This document shows positions 46,600-59,516 of a stretch of DNA of 64,000 bases, in pieces. The notes under the pieces were generated by a model. It saw only the letters and a program-made list of their open reading frames with translations, ran no database searches and was not told the DNA's origin. The stretch covers positions 1,983,001 to 2,047,000 of the forward strand of contig JAYMYS010000018.1 of assembly GCA_037954015.1 (NCBI GenBank). Direction: 5' to 3'. The stretch comes from Psophocarpus tetragonolobus. Its lineage: Eukaryota; Streptophyta; Magnoliopsida; Fabales; Fabaceae. A program made the position numbers and the translations under genes. Numbering within the stretch: the first letter of the stretch is position 1; each line of letters starts with the position of its first letter.

Positions 46600-49500
46600 T
46601 GTTCTCCTTGTTCCACTTCTTCTTCTTCATCTCCTTTCATTCCACTACTTCTACCACTTCTTCTTCTTCTTCCTCTTCTCCTCCAGATTCCACTTCTTCT
46701 GCTTCTTCTTCCTTTCCCTTCCCCTCCTTCTTCCTTTTCCTCCTTTTCTCCTTGTTCCAATTCTTCTTCTTCGTCTCACCTCCTTCCACTACTTCTTCTT
46801 CCTCCTCTCGTTCACCTTCTTCAACTTCTTCACTTTCCACATTTTGTTCTTCTTCCTTTTCTTCTCCTACTTCGACTTCTTCTAGTTACTCTCGTTCTTC
46901 TTCCTCTTCTTATCTTTCTTCCACTTCTCCTGCCTCCTCTTGTTCTCTTTCTTCAAATTCTTCTTCATCCTCTCCTTTCCTTACTTTTCTTCCTCTTCAT
47001 CTCCTTCCTCTTTTTCCTTTCCTTCGTCATATCCCTCTTTTTCTCCTTCTTCTGCTTCCACTTGCATTTCTACCTCTTGTTCTCCTTCTTCCACTTCTTC
47101 TCCATCATCCCCACTCTTTCAACTACTTCTTCTTCTTCCTCTTGTTCACCTTCTTCCACTTCTACTACATCCACTTGTTCTTCTTCTTCCCTCTCTTCTC
47201 CTTCTTGCCCTTCCTCTGCCTACCATACTTCTTCTTCCTCCCCTTCTTCTTCTCCTCCTTCTTCCACTTCTTCTTCATCTCCTTTCCTTCCATTGCTTCT
47301 TCTTCCTCCTCTTTTTCTCATTCTTCCACTTCTTCTTCTTCTTCCTATTGTTCTCCGTCTTCCACTTGCACCTCTTCCTTTTCTTCTCGTTCTTCCACTT
47401 CTTCTTCTTCCTCTTCTTCTCCTTCTGCCGCCTCTTCTCCCTCGTCCTGTTCTCCTTCTTCCACTTCTTCTTCTTCATCTGCTTTCATTCCACTACTTCC
47501 TCCTATTCCTCTTATTCTCTCCTTCTACCACTTCTTCTACTTCTACTTGTTGTTCTTCTTGATTTTCGTCTCCTTCTTCCGCTTCTTCTGCTTACACTTC
47601 TTCTTCCTCCTCTTCTTCGATTTCCTCTCCTTCCACAAATTCTTCTTCTTTCCTTTCCGTCTTCTCCTTCGTCTTTTTCTCCATCCCCCACTTCTGTTGC
47701 TTCCCATTGTTGCTATTCCTCTTCTTCTCCTTCCCCCAAATCTTATGCTTACAGTTCTTCTTCTTCTTCCTCTTCTCCTCCAGATTTCACTTCTTCTTCT
47801 TCCTCTTCTCCTCCAGATTTCACTTCTTCTGCCTACCATACTTCTTCTTCCTCCCCTTCTTCTTCTCCTCCTGGTTCCGCTTCTTCTTCATCCCCTTTCT
47901 TTCCATTGCTTCTTCTTCCTCCTTTTTTTCTCATTCTTCCACTTCTTTTTCTTCTTCTTCTTCTCCTTCTGCCACGTCTTCTCCCTCCTCCCGTTCTCCT
48001 TCTTCCACTTCTTCTTCTTCATCTCCTTTCATTCCACTACTTCCTCCTATTCCTCTTATTCTCTCCTTCTACCACTTCTTCTTCTTCTACTTGTTGTTCT
48101 TCTTCATTTTTGTCTCCTTCTTCCGCTTCTTCTGCTTACACTTCTTCTTCTTCCTCTTCTTCCATTTCTTCTCCTTCCACAACTTCTTCTTCTTTCCTTT
48201 CCGTCTTGTCCTTCCTCTTTTACTCCATCCCCCACTTCTGTTGCTTCCCATTGTTGCTCTTCCTCTTCTTCTCATTCCCCCAAATCTTATGCTTACACTT
48301 CTTCTTCTACTTCCTCTTCTCCTCCAGCTTCCACTTCTTCTGTTTCTTCTTCCCTTCCCTTCCCCTCCTTCTTCCTTTTCTTCCTTTTCTCCTTGTTCCA
48401 ATTCTTCTTCTTCATCTCACCTCCTTCCACTACTTCTTCTTCCTCATCTTGTTCACCTTCTTCACTTTCCACATCTTCTTCTTCTTCCTTCTCTTCTCCT
48501 TCTTCAACTTCTTCCACTTACTCTCCTTCTTCTTCCTCTTCTTATCTTTCTTCCACTTCTCCTGCCTCCTCTTTTTCTCTTTCTTCCACTTCTTCTGCAT
48601 CCTCTGCTTTCCTTTCTTTTCATCCTCTTCATCTCCTTCTTCTTCTTTGATTCCTTCGTCATATCCCTCTTTTTCTTCTTCTTCTACTTCCACTTGCATT
48701 TCAACCTGTTGTTCTCCTTCTTCCACTTCTTCTCCATCATCCCCACTCCTTCAACTACTTCTTCTTCTTCCTCTTGTTCACCTTCTTCATCTTCTACTAC
48801 ATCCACTTGTTCTTCTTCTTCCCTCTCTTCTCCTTCTTGCCCTTCTTCTGCCTACACTACTTCTTCTTCCTCCCCTTCTTCTCCTCCTTGTTCCACTTCT
48901 TCTTCATCCCCTTTCCTTCCATTGCTTCTTATTCCTCCTCTTTTTCTCATTCTTCCACTTCTTCTTCTTCTTCCTATTGTTCTCCTTCTTCAACTTGCAC
49001 TTCTTCCATTTCTTCTCCTTCTTCCACTTCTTCTTCTTCCTCTTCTTCTCCTTCTGCCACCTCTTCTCCCTCCTCTCGTTCTCCTTCTTCCTCTTCTTTT
49101 CCTTCTGCCACCTCTTCTACTTCTACTTGTTGTTCTTCTTCATTTTCGTCTCCTTCTTTCGCATCTTCTGGTTACACTTCTTCTTGTTTCTCTTCTTCCA
49201 TTTCTTCTCCTTCCACAACTTCTTCTTCTTTCAGTTCCCTCTTCTCCTTCCTCTTTTTCTCCATCCCCCACTTCTGTTGCTTCCCATTGTTGCTCTTCCT
49301 CTTCTTCTCCTTCCCCCAAATCTTATGCTTACACTTCTTCTTCTTCTTCCTCTTCTGCTCCAGCTTCCACTTCTTCTGCTTCTTCTTCCCTTCCCGTCCC
49401 CTCCTTCTTCGTTTTCCCCCTTTTCTCTTTGTTCCAATTCACCTTCTTCATCTCACCTCCTTCCACTACTTCTTCTTCCTCCTCTTGTTCACCTTCTTCA

Positions 49501-52500
49501 CTTTCCACATCTTCTTCTTCTTCCTTTGCTTCTCCTTCTTCAACTTCTTCTAGTTACTCTCCATCTTCTTCCTCTTCTTATCTTTCTTCCACTTCTCCTC
49601 CCTCGTCTTGTTCTCTTTCTTCCACTTCTTCTTCATCCTCTCCTTTCGTTTCTTTTCTTCCTCTTCATCTCCTTCTTCTTCTTCCTTTCCTTCGTCATAT
49701 CCCTCTTTTTCTCCTTCTTCTGCTTCCACTTCCATTTCTACCTCTTGTTCTCCTTCTTCCACTTCTTCTCCATCATCCCTACTCCTTCAACTACTTCTTC
49801 TTCTTCCTCTTGTTCACCTTCTTCATCTTCTACTACATCCACTTGTTCTTCTTGTTCCCTCTCTTCTCCTTCTTGCCCTTCTTCTGCCTACACTACTTCT
49901 TCTTCTCCTCCTTGTTCCACTTCTTCTTCATCCCCTTTCCTTCCATTGCTTCTTATTCCTCCTCTTTTTCTCATTCTTCCACTTCTTCTTCTTCTTCCTA
50001 TTGTTCTCCTTCTTCCACTTGCACTTCTTCCATTTCTTCTCCTTCTTCCACTTCTTCTTCTTCCTCTTCTTCTCCTTCTGCCACCTCTTTTCCCTCCTCC
50101 CGTTCTCCTTCTTCCACTTCTTCTTCTTCATCTCCTTTCATTCCACTCCTTCTACCACTTCTTCTACTTCTACTTGTTGTTTTTCTTCATTTTCGTCTCC
50201 TTCTTCCGCTTCTTCTGCTTACACTTGTTCTTCTTCCTCTTCTTCCATTTCTTCTCCTTCCACAACTTCTTCTTCTTTCCTTTCCGTCTTCTCCTTCCTC
50301 TTTTTTTCCATCCCCCATTTCTTTTGCTTCCCATTGTTGCTCTTCCTCTTCTTGTCCTTCCCCCAAATCTTATGCTTACACTTCTTCTTCTTCTTCCTCT
50401 TCTCCTCCAGATTCCACTTCTTCTGCTTCTTCTTCCCTTCCCTTCCCCTCCTTATTCCTTTTCCTCCTTTTCTCCTTGTTCCAATTCATCTTCTTCATCT
50501 CAGCTCCTTCCACTACTTCTTATTCTTCCTCTTGTTCACCTTCTTCAACTTCTTCACTTTCCGCATCTTCTTCTTCTTCCTTTTCTGCTCTTTCTTCCAC
50601 TTCTTCTAGTTACTCTCCTTCTTCTTCCTCTTCTTATCTTTCTTCCACTTCTCCTGCCTCCTCTTGTTCTCTTTCTTTCACTTCTTCTTCTTCATCTCCT
50701 TTCATTCCACTACTTCCTCATATTCCTCTTATTCTCTCCTTCTACCACTTCTTCTACTTTTATTTTTTCTTCTTCTTCATTTTCGTCTCCTTCTTCCTCT
50801 TCTTCTGCTTACCCTTCTTCTTCTTCCTCTTCTTCCATTTCTTCTCCTTCCACAACTTCTTCTTCTTTCCTTTCCGTCTTCTCCTTCCTCTTTTTCTCCA
50901 TCCCCCACTTCTGTTGCTCTTCCTCTTCTTCTCCTTACCCCAAATCTTATGCTTACACTTCTTCTTCTTCTTCATCTTCTCCTCCAGATTCCACTTCTTC
51001 TGCTTCTTGTTCGCTACCCTTCCCCTCCTTCTTCCTTTTCCTCCTTTTCTCCTTGTTCCAATTCTTCTTCTTCATCTCACCTCCTTCCACTACTTCTTCT
51101 TCCTCCTCTTGTTCACCATCTTCAACTTCTTCACTTTCCACATCTTCTTCTTCTTCCTTTTCTTCTTCTTCTTCCATTCCTTTGTTATATCCCTCTTTTT
51201 CTCCTTCTTCTGCTTCCACTTGCATTTCTACCTGTTGTTCTCCTTCTTCCACTTCTTCTCCATCATCCCCACTCCTTCAACTACTTTTTCTTCTTCCTCT
51301 TGTTCACCTTCTTCCACTTCTACTACATCCACTTATTCTTCTTCTTCCCTCTCTTCTCCTTCTTGCCCTTCTTCTGCCTACACTACTTTTTCTTCCTCCC
51401 CTTCTTCTTCTCCTCCTTATTCCACTTCTTCTTCATCCCCTTTCCTTCCATTGCTTCTTCTTCCTACTCTTTTTCTCATTCTTCTAGTTTTTCTTCTTCC
51501 TATTGTTCTCCTTCTTCCACTTGCACTTCTTCCTTTTCTTCTCCTTCTTCTACTTCTTCTTCTTACTCTTCTTCTCCTTCTGCCACCTCTTCTCCCTCCA
51601 CCCGTTCTCCTTCTTGCACTTCTTCTTCTTCATCTCCTTTCATTCCACTACTTCTACCACTTCTTCTACTTCTACTTGTTGTTCTTCTTCATTTTCGTCT
51701 CCTTCTTCCTCTTCTTCTGCTTACACGTCTTCTTGTTCCTCTTCTTCCATTTCTTCTCCTTCCACAACTTCTTCTTCTTTCCTTTCTGTCTTCTCCCTCC
51801 TCTTTTTTTCCATCCCCACACTTCTGTTGCTTCCAATTGTTGGTCTTCCTGTTCTTCTCCTTCCGCCAAATCTTATGCTTACACTTCTTCTTCTTCTTCC
51901 TCTTCTCCTCCAGATTCCACTTCTTCTGCTTCTTCTTCCCTTCCCTTCCCCTCCTTCTTCCTTTTCCTACTTTTCTCCTTGTTCCAATTCTTCTTCTTCA
52001 TCTCACCTCCTTCCACTACTTCTTCTTCCTCGTCTTGTTCACCTTCTTCAACTTCTTCACTTTCCACATCTTGTTCTTCTTCCTTTTCTTCTCCTTCTTC
52101 CACTTCTTCTAGTTACTCTACTTCTTCTTCCTCTTCTTATCTTTCTTCCACTTCTCCTGCCTCCTCTTGTTCTCTTTCTTCCACTTCTTCTTCATCCTCT
52201 CCTTTCCTTCCTTTTCTTCCTCTTCATCTCCTTCTTCTTCTTCCTTTCCTTCGTCATATCCCTCTTTTTCGCCTTCTTATGCTTCCACGTGCATTTCTAC
52301 CTCTTGTTCTCCTTCTTCCACTTCTTCTCCATCATCCCCACTCCTTCAACTACTTCTTCTTCTTCCTCTTATTCACCTTCTTCCACTTCTTCTAGTTACT
52401 CTACTTCTTCTCCATCATCCCCACTCCTTCAAATACTTCTTCTTCTTCCTCTTGTTCACCTTCTTCCACTTCTACTACATCCACTTGTTGTTCTTCTTCC

Positions 52501-54121
52501 CTCTGTTCTCCTTCTTGCCCTTCTTCTGCCTACACTACTTCTTCTTCCTCCCCTTCTTCTTCTCCTCCTTGTTCCACTTCTTCTTCATCCCCTTTCCTTC
52601 CATTGCTTCTTCTTCCTCCTCTTTTTCTCATTCTTCCATTTCTTCATCTTCTTCCTATTGTTCTCCTTCTTCCACTTGCACTTCTTCCTTTTCTTCTCCT
52701 TCTTCCACTTCTTCTTCATCCTCTTTTTCTCCTTCTGCCACCTCTTCTCCCTCCTCCCGTTCTCCTTCTTCCACTTCTTCTTCATCCTCTTCTTTCATTC
52801 CACTACTTCTATCACTTCTTCTACTTCTACTTGTTGTTGTTCTTCATTTTCGTCTCCTTCTTCCGCTTCTTCTGCTTACACTTCTTCTTCTTCCATTTCT
52901 TCTCCTTCCATAACTTCTTCTTTCCTTTCTGTCTTCCTTCCTCTTTTCTGCATCCCCCACTTCTGTTGCTTCCCATTGTTGCTCTTCCTGTTCCTCTCCT
53001 TCCCCCAAATCCTATGCTTACACTTCTTCTTCTTCTCCCTCTTCTCCTACAAATTCCACTTCTTCTGCTTCTTCTTCGCTTCCCTTCCCTTCCCCTTCTT
53101 CTTCCTTTTCCTCTTTTCTCCTTGTTCCAATTCGTCTTCTTCATCTCACCTCTTTCCACTACTTCTTCTTCCTCCTCTTGTTCACCTTCTTCAACCTCTT
53201 CACTCTCCACATTTTCTTCTTCTTCCTTTTCTTCTCCTTCTTCCACTTCTTCTAGTTACTCTCTTTTTTCTTCCTCTTCTTATCTTTCTTCCACTTCTCC
53301 TGCCTCCTCTTGTTCTCTTTCTTCCACTTCTTCTTCATCCTCTCCTTTCCTTCCTTTTCTTCCTCTTCATCTCCTTCTTCTTCTTCCTTTCCTTCGTCAT
53401 ATCCCTCTTTTTCTCCTTCTTCTGCTTCCACGTGCATTTCTACCTCTTGTTCTCCTTCTTCCACTTCTTCTCCATCATCCCCACTCCTTCAACTACTTCT
53501 TCTTCTTCCTCTTATTCACCTTATTCAACTTCTACTACATCCACTTGTTCTTCTTCTTCCCTCTTTTCGCCTTCTTGCCCTTCTTGTGCGTACACTACTT
53601 CTTCTTCCTCCCCTTCTTCTTCTCCTCCTTGTTCCACTTCTTCTTCATCCCCTTTCCTTCCATTGCTTCTTCTTCCTCCTCTATTTCTGATTCTTCCACT
53701 TCTTCTTCTTCTTCCTATTATTCTCCTTCTTCCACTTGCACTTCTTCCTTTTCTTCTCGTTCTTCCACTTCTTCTACTTCCTCTTCTTCTCCTTCTGCCA
53801 CCTCTTCCCCCTCCTCCCGTTCTCCTTCTTATACTTCTTCTTCTTCATCTCCTTTCACTTCTACTTGTTGTTCTTCTTCATTTTCGTCTCCTTCTTCGCT
53901 TCTTCTGATTACACTTCTTCTTCTTCCATTTCTTCTCCTTCCACAAGTTCTTCTTTCCTTTTCGTCTTCCTTCCTTTTTTCTCCGTCCCCCACTTCTGTT
54001 GCTTCCCATTGTTGCTCTTCCTCTTCCTTTCCTTCCCTCAAATTTTATGCTTACACTTCTTCGTCTTCTTCCTCTTCTCCTCCAAATTCCACTTCTTCTG
54101 CTTCTTCTTCCCTTCTTCTTC
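46600..54121 (-). repeat. Inverted polypurine array, right arm block 2
   Basis: The + strand is polypyrimidine, with the larger-unit landmarks in reverse order: TTCTAGTTACTC near 46880, 49550, 50610 and 52115, among others. Near 47790-47830 a short direct duplication of a TTCTTCCTCTTCTCCTCCAG word occurs. Frames of up to 1,562 codons are open in this block for compositional reasons only. No gene is seen. Confidence 0.92.
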
Positions 54122-54126
54122 GTTTT

Positions 54127-55008
54127 TGATATGAATCCGCTGTCAGTTTAGGATTCTGAAAGGACCCTAGGAATTTAGCTTGCCGCGTTAACAAAATTAA
54201 TCAACATGGAATGCAAACAATTGCAAAAAAATAAACTGAATAGAATTACTATCAAACTTTTAGACACATAATGGAAATTAAAAGTTTTTGAAATTCAACA
54301 ATTAAACGAGTTTTTGAATAGTGTAGCACTTTCCTGTTATAGAGTTTGCTGGCCAGAATTAAGTATGAATGGAAAAGACAGAAAATGGAATTGGAATTTA
54401 TAGACTCCACACTTCCAAGGATGGAAGATATGTCTATGAGATTGCACACACAAAGGGGTGAATTACCTTTGATAAATCTCAAAAGATTTTGGATTGTCAA
54501 GAACCCAAAGGAGAGAAAACTCAACTAGTTTTTATTTCCAAAATATTCTGCCTTACATCTCAGTCTTGCCCAAATTTATATGCCTAATAAACTCAGCTTG
54601 TGTAGGTTTAGTGGCTTTCTAAATTCAGCTAAAGTTACAAAATAATAAAAACTAATAATGGGCAGCTTAATAACAAAGTGTAACTGCCAAAGTAAATTAA
54701 ACACGTATACTAATTATAATTTATAACCTAGGTGGCTGCAACTTTAATTAGACAATTCTGGTTGCCCACCATTAACTAAGTAAACTCCAAGAAAATGAGT
54801 TTAATTTATTTCAAACTTCTCCTCCATTAAGGTCAAGCATTGCTCTCTTCAGTCAATGAGACAATTAACAATTTTAAACTTTATTTCTTCAATGTTTGGA
54901 TCTTTTTGCAAAAGGGCTGCCAATACTTGTTGAATAGCTTCCTTAGCTCTTCTTGTCATTGCCCTTGTCATAGGTCCTCCAAGTACTTCAAGCTTGATGT
55001 CCTCATCA
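54127..55008 (-). mobile_element. Solo LTR E (same family as G)
   Basis: This 882-bp solo LTR on the + strand begins TGATATGAATCC and ends GTCCTCATCA. A perfect target duplication GTTTT flanks it (54122-54126 and 55009-55013). Rejoining the flanks gives the normal array order, as seen near 58135-58150. It is very similar to the LTR of element G at 61885-62771. Its equality in length with the 882-bp tandem at the left end is coincidence; the sequences are unrelated. Confidence 0.95.
54849..55007 (-). pseudogene. LTR-encoded Pol C-terminal tail (E)
   Basis: About 52 codons on the - strand read from the LTR start: DEDIKLEVLGGPMTRAM and TRRAKEAIQQVLAALLQ, ending NCLID and a stop. This is the end of the element G polyprotein with a few substitutions. 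Here it is cut off from the rest of pol. Confidence 0.82.
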
Positions 55009-55013
55009 GTTTT

Positions 55014-58000
55014 CCTCCTTTTCTCCTTGTTCCAATTCGTCTTCTTCATCTGACCTCTTTCCACTACTTCTTCTTCCTCCTCTTGTTCACCTTCTTCAAC
55101 CTCTTCACTTTCCACATTTTCTTCTTCTTCCTTTTCTTCTCCTTCTTCCACTTCTTCTAGTTACTCTCCTTCTTCTTCCTCTTCTTATCTTTCTTCCACT
55201 TCTCCTGCCTCGTCTTGTTCTCTTTCTTCCACTTCTTCTTCATCCTTTCCTTTGCTTTCTTTTCTTCCTCTTCATCTCCTTCTTCTTCTTCCTTTCCTTC
55301 ATCATATCCCTCTTTTTCTCCTTCTTCTTTTTCCACTTGCATTTCTACCTCTTGTTCTCCTTCTTCCACTTCTTCTCCATCATCCCCACTCCTTCAACTA
55401 CTTCTTCTTCTTCCTCTTGTTCACCTTCTTCCACTTCTACTATATCCACTTGTTCTTCTTCTTCCCTCTCTTCTCCTTTTTGCCCTTCTTCTGCCTACAC
55501 TACTTCTTCTTCCTCCCCTTCTTCTTCTCCTCCTTGTTCCACTTCTTCTTCATCCCCTTTCCTTCCATTGCTTCTTCTTCCTCCTCTTTTTCTCATTCTT
55601 CCACTGCTTCTTCTTCTTCCTATTGTTCTCCTTCTTCCACTTGCACTTCTTCCTTTTCTTCTCGTTCTTCCACTTCTTCTTCTTCCTCTTCTTCTCATTC
55701 TGCCACCTCTTCTCCCTTCTCCCGTTCTCCTTCTTCCAGTTCTTCTTCTTCATCTCCTTTCATTCCACTACTTCCTCCTATTCCTCTTATTCTCTTCTTC
55801 TACCACTTCTTCTACTTCTACTTGTTGTTCTTCTTCATTTTCGTCTCCCTCTTCCGCTTCTTCTGCTTACACTTCTTCTTCATCCTCTTCTTCCATTTCT
55901 TCTCCTTCCACAACTTGTTCTTCTTTCCTTTCTGTCTTCGCCTTCCTATTTTTCTCCATCCCCCACTTCTGTTGCTTCCCATTGTTACTCTTCCTCTTCT
56001 TCGACTTCTCCTCCAGATTCCACTTCTTCTGCTTCTTCTTCCCTTCCCTTCCCCTCCTTCTTCATTTTCCTCCTTTTCTCCTTGTTCCAATTCTTCTTCT
56101 TCATCTCACCTCGTTCCACTACTTCTTCTTCCTACTCTTGTTCACGTTCCTCAACTTCTTCACTTTCCACATCTTCTTCTTCTTCCTTTTCTTCTCCTTC
56201 TTCCACTTTTACTAGTTACTCTCCTTCTTCTTCCTCTTCTTATCTTTCTTCCACTTCTTCTTCATCATCTCCTTTCCTTTCTTTTCTTCCTCTTCATCTC
56301 CTTCTTCTTCTTCCTTTGCTTCGTCATATCCCTCTTTTTCTCCTTCTTCTGCGTCGACTTGCATTTTTACCTCTTGTTCTCCTTCTGCCACTTCTTCTCC
56401 ATCATCCCCACTCCTTCAACTACTTCTTCTTCTTCCTCTTGTTCACCTTCTTCCACCTCTACTACATCCACTTCTTCTTCTTCTTCCCTCTCTTCTCCGT
56501 CTTGTTCTTCTTCTGCGTACACTACTTCTTCTTCCTCCCCTTCTTCTTCTCCTCATCATTCCACTTCTTCTTCATCCCCTTTCCTTCCATTGCTTCTTCT
56601 TCCTCCTCTTTTTCTCATTCTTCCACTGCTTCTTCTTCTTCCTATTGTTCTCCTTCTTCCACTTGCACTTCTTCCTTTTCTTCTCGTTCTTCCACTTCTT
56701 CTTCTTCCTCTTCTTCTCATTCTGCCACCTCTTCTCCCTTCTCCCGTTCTCCTTCTTCCAGTTGTTCTTCTTCATCCTATTCCTCTTATTCTCTCCTTCT
56801 ACCACTTCTTCTACTTCTACTTGTTGTTCTTCTTCATTTTCGTCTCCTTCTTCCGCTTCTTCTGCTTACACTTCTTCTTCTTCCTCTTCTTCCATTTCTT
56901 CTCCTTCCACAACTTCTTCTTCTTTCCTTTCCATCTTCTCCTTCCTCTTTTTATCTATCCCCCACTTCTGTTGCTTCCCATTGTTGCTCTTCCTCTTCTT
57001 CTCCTTCCCCCAAATCTTATGCTTACACTTCTTCTTCTTCTTCCTCTTCTACTCCAGATTCCACTTCTTCTACTTCTTTTTCCCTTCCCTACCCCTCCTT
57101 CTTCCTTTTCCTCCTTTTCTCCTTGTTCCAACTCTTCTTCTTCGTCGCACCTCCTTCCACTACTTCTTCTTCCTACTCTTGTACACCTTCTTCACTTTCC
57201 ACATCTTCTTCTTCTTCCTTTTCTTCTCCTTCTTCCACTTCTTCTAGTTACTCTCTTTCTTCTTCCTCTTCTTATCTTTCTTCCACTTCTCCTGCCTCCT
57301 CTTGTTCTCTTTGTTCCACTTCTTCTTCATCCTCTCCTTTCTTTTCTTTTCTTCCTCTTCATCTCCTTCTTCTTCTTCCTTTCCTGCATCATATCCCTCT
57401 TTTTCTCCTTCTTCTGCTTCCACTTGCATTTCTACCTCTTGTTCTCCTTCTTCCACTTCTTCTCCATCATCCCCACTCCTTCAACTACTTCTTCTTGTTC
57501 CTCTTGTTCACCTTCTTCCACTTCTACTACATCCACTTGTTCTTCTTCTTCCCTCTCTTCTCCTTCTTGCCCTTCTTCTGCCTACACTACTTCTTCTTCC
57601 TCCCCTTCTTCTTCTCCTCCTTGTTCCACTTCTTCTTCATCCCCTTTCCTTCCATTGCTTCTTCTTCCTCCTCTTTTTCTCATTCTTCCACTTCTTCTTC
57701 TTCTTCCTGTTGTTCTCCTTCTTCCACTTGCACTTCTTCCTTTTCTTCTCGTTCTTCCACTTCCTCTTCTTCTCCATCTGCCACCTCTTCTCCCTCCTCC
57801 CGTTCTCCTTCTTCCACTTCTTCTTCTTCATCTCCTTTCATTCCACTACTTCTACCACTTCTTCTACTTCTACTTGTTGTTCTTCTTCATTTTCGTCTCC
57901 TTCTTCGCTTCTTCTCATTACACTTCTTCTTCTTCCATTTCTTCTCCTTCCACAAGTTCTTCTTTCCTTTCCGTCTTCCTTCCTTTTTTCTCCATCCCCC

Positions 58001-58717
58001 ACTTCTGTTGCTTCCCATTGTTGCTCTTCCTCTTCCTCTCCTTCCCCCAAATCTTATGCTTACACTTCTTCGTCTTCTTCCTCTTCTCCTCCAAATTCCA
58101 CTTCTTCTGCTTCTTCTTCCCTTCCCTTCCCCTTCTTCTTTGTTTTCCTCCTTTTCTCCTTGTTCCAATTCGTCTTCTTCATCTCACCTCTTAACACTAC
58201 TTCTTCTTCCTCCTCTTGTTCACCTTCTTCAACCTCTTCACTTTCCACATTTTCTTCTTCTTCCTTTTCTTCTCCTTCTTCCATTTCTTCTAGTTACTCT
58301 CCTTCGTCTTCCTCTTCTTATCTTTCTTGCACTTCTCCTGCCTCCTCTTGTTCTCTTTCTTCCACTTCTTCTTCATCCTCTCCTTTCCTTCCTTTTCTTG
58401 CTCTTCATCTCCTTCTTCTTCTTCCTTTCCTTCGTAATATCCCTCTTTTTCTCCTTCTTCTGCTTCCACTTGCATTTCTACCTCTTGTTCTTCTTCTTCC
58501 ACTTCTTCTCCATCATCCCCACTCCTTCAACTACTTCTTCTTCTTCCTCTTGTTCACCTTCTTCCACTTCTACTACATCCACTTGTTCTTCTTCTTCCCT
58601 CTCTTCTCCTTTTTGCCCTTCTTCTGCCTATACTACTTCTTCTTCCTCCCCTTCTTCTTCTCCTCCTTGTTCCACTTCTTCTTCATCCCCTTTCCTTCCA
58701 TTGCTTCTTCTTCCTCC
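55014..58717 (-). repeat. Inverted polypurine array, right arm block 3
   Basis: The + strand is polypyrimidine and continues the right arm after solo LTR E. Unit landmarks TTCTAGTTACTC recur near 55155, 57245 and 58288. It ends at the LTR of element F, so the array may resume beyond the F/G nest outside the window. No gene is seen. Confidence 0.92.
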
Positions 58718-59516
58718 TGATGTGATCTTTGATGATCACGTGCCCAAAGGATCCTTTCTAAGGTCACTTGGAAGGTAAATGGATTTATGGATAGGAAAGG
58801 AATGGGGTGAGGTGCCAAAAATACTATGTTTGATAAGCCAAAGGGGAGAGGCCACAAGGGAGGGGTCCCTTGATAACTCTTAGAAGCTCTCACAAGGGAG
58901 AAAAGGGGACACTCAAAGGTAAGAACCTCAACCAATATGGTCTCTAGGATTAAATTCAAGTGTCAAAAAATACAAGTGAGGGAGGAGCTCTTATTTATAG
59001 AGGTAGCTAACCTCTTGAACAAGATAACCTAAAAAAGAAGGGCTAGGTGCCCAAGTTTCTCAAACCTAAAAGGAAGCTAATACAAGTGAGTGAGGGAGGA
59101 GAATTGAGAAACAATTCCCTCCTTAGATCATCAAACTTGGTGCCCAAGTTTCTCAAACCAAGGGCCAAGATTCCTTCTTATTAGCTTAGGGGGTTTATGT
59201 AGAAAAGAGGGGTGTAGATATCAAGGCTACCCCTTATTTCCTTCATAAAGACCCAAAAAGCTAAATCCACCCTCTAAATTCCTAAGACACCTCCTAAAAA
59301 TAAAAAATGGACTAAATACATGTCCCAAATTAAATTCTTAATGCTCCTCAAAATTAAAATAAAGGAAAATTACATTTTATTAACTAAAGTCCCTAGCCTA
59401 ATATCTTCACTCTCCATAGGAGGTGAAGTCTTCCTTTGTCTACAAGGGCTAGGTCTTCTTCAATCCTTCTAGCCATGGCCCTAGTGATAGGTCCTTGGCT
59501 AGGCATGGTCACATCA
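58718..59516 (-). repeat. 3' LTR of element F
   Basis: This 799-bp LTR has a perfect 8-bp terminal inverted repeat on the + strand: TGATGTGA at the start, TCACATCA at the end. A TATAAATA word on the - strand is at 58992-58999. The last 40 or so codons of pol lie inside it. Confidence 0.9.

Noticed and set aside
46940..52395. Open frames of more than 1,500 codons on the pyrimidine strand, rich in Ser, Leu, Phe and Pro
   Set aside because: All three stop codons need A or G, which are nearly absent from this strand, so long frames are expected in all three phases at once. Overlapping frames are equally open, there is no codon-phase signal, and the peptides are pure low complexity.
54127..55008. 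Element E as a truncated gypsy element fused to the array at an Asp-Glu-Asp codon run
   Set aside because: My first reading was a broken 3' end. The exact GTTTT duplication on both sides and the match of its inner end to the boundary after the polypurine tract of G show that it is a complete solo LTR.
54127..55008. Link between the 882-bp solo LTR E and the 882-bp tandem at 1-2319
   Set aside because: The lengths agree by chance; the sequences share nothing.
1..58717. Telomere or simple GAA microsatellite
   Set aside because: No TTTAGGG-type telomere units are present, and the GAA words are embedded in larger units with fixed landmarks, not uniform trinucleotide repeats.
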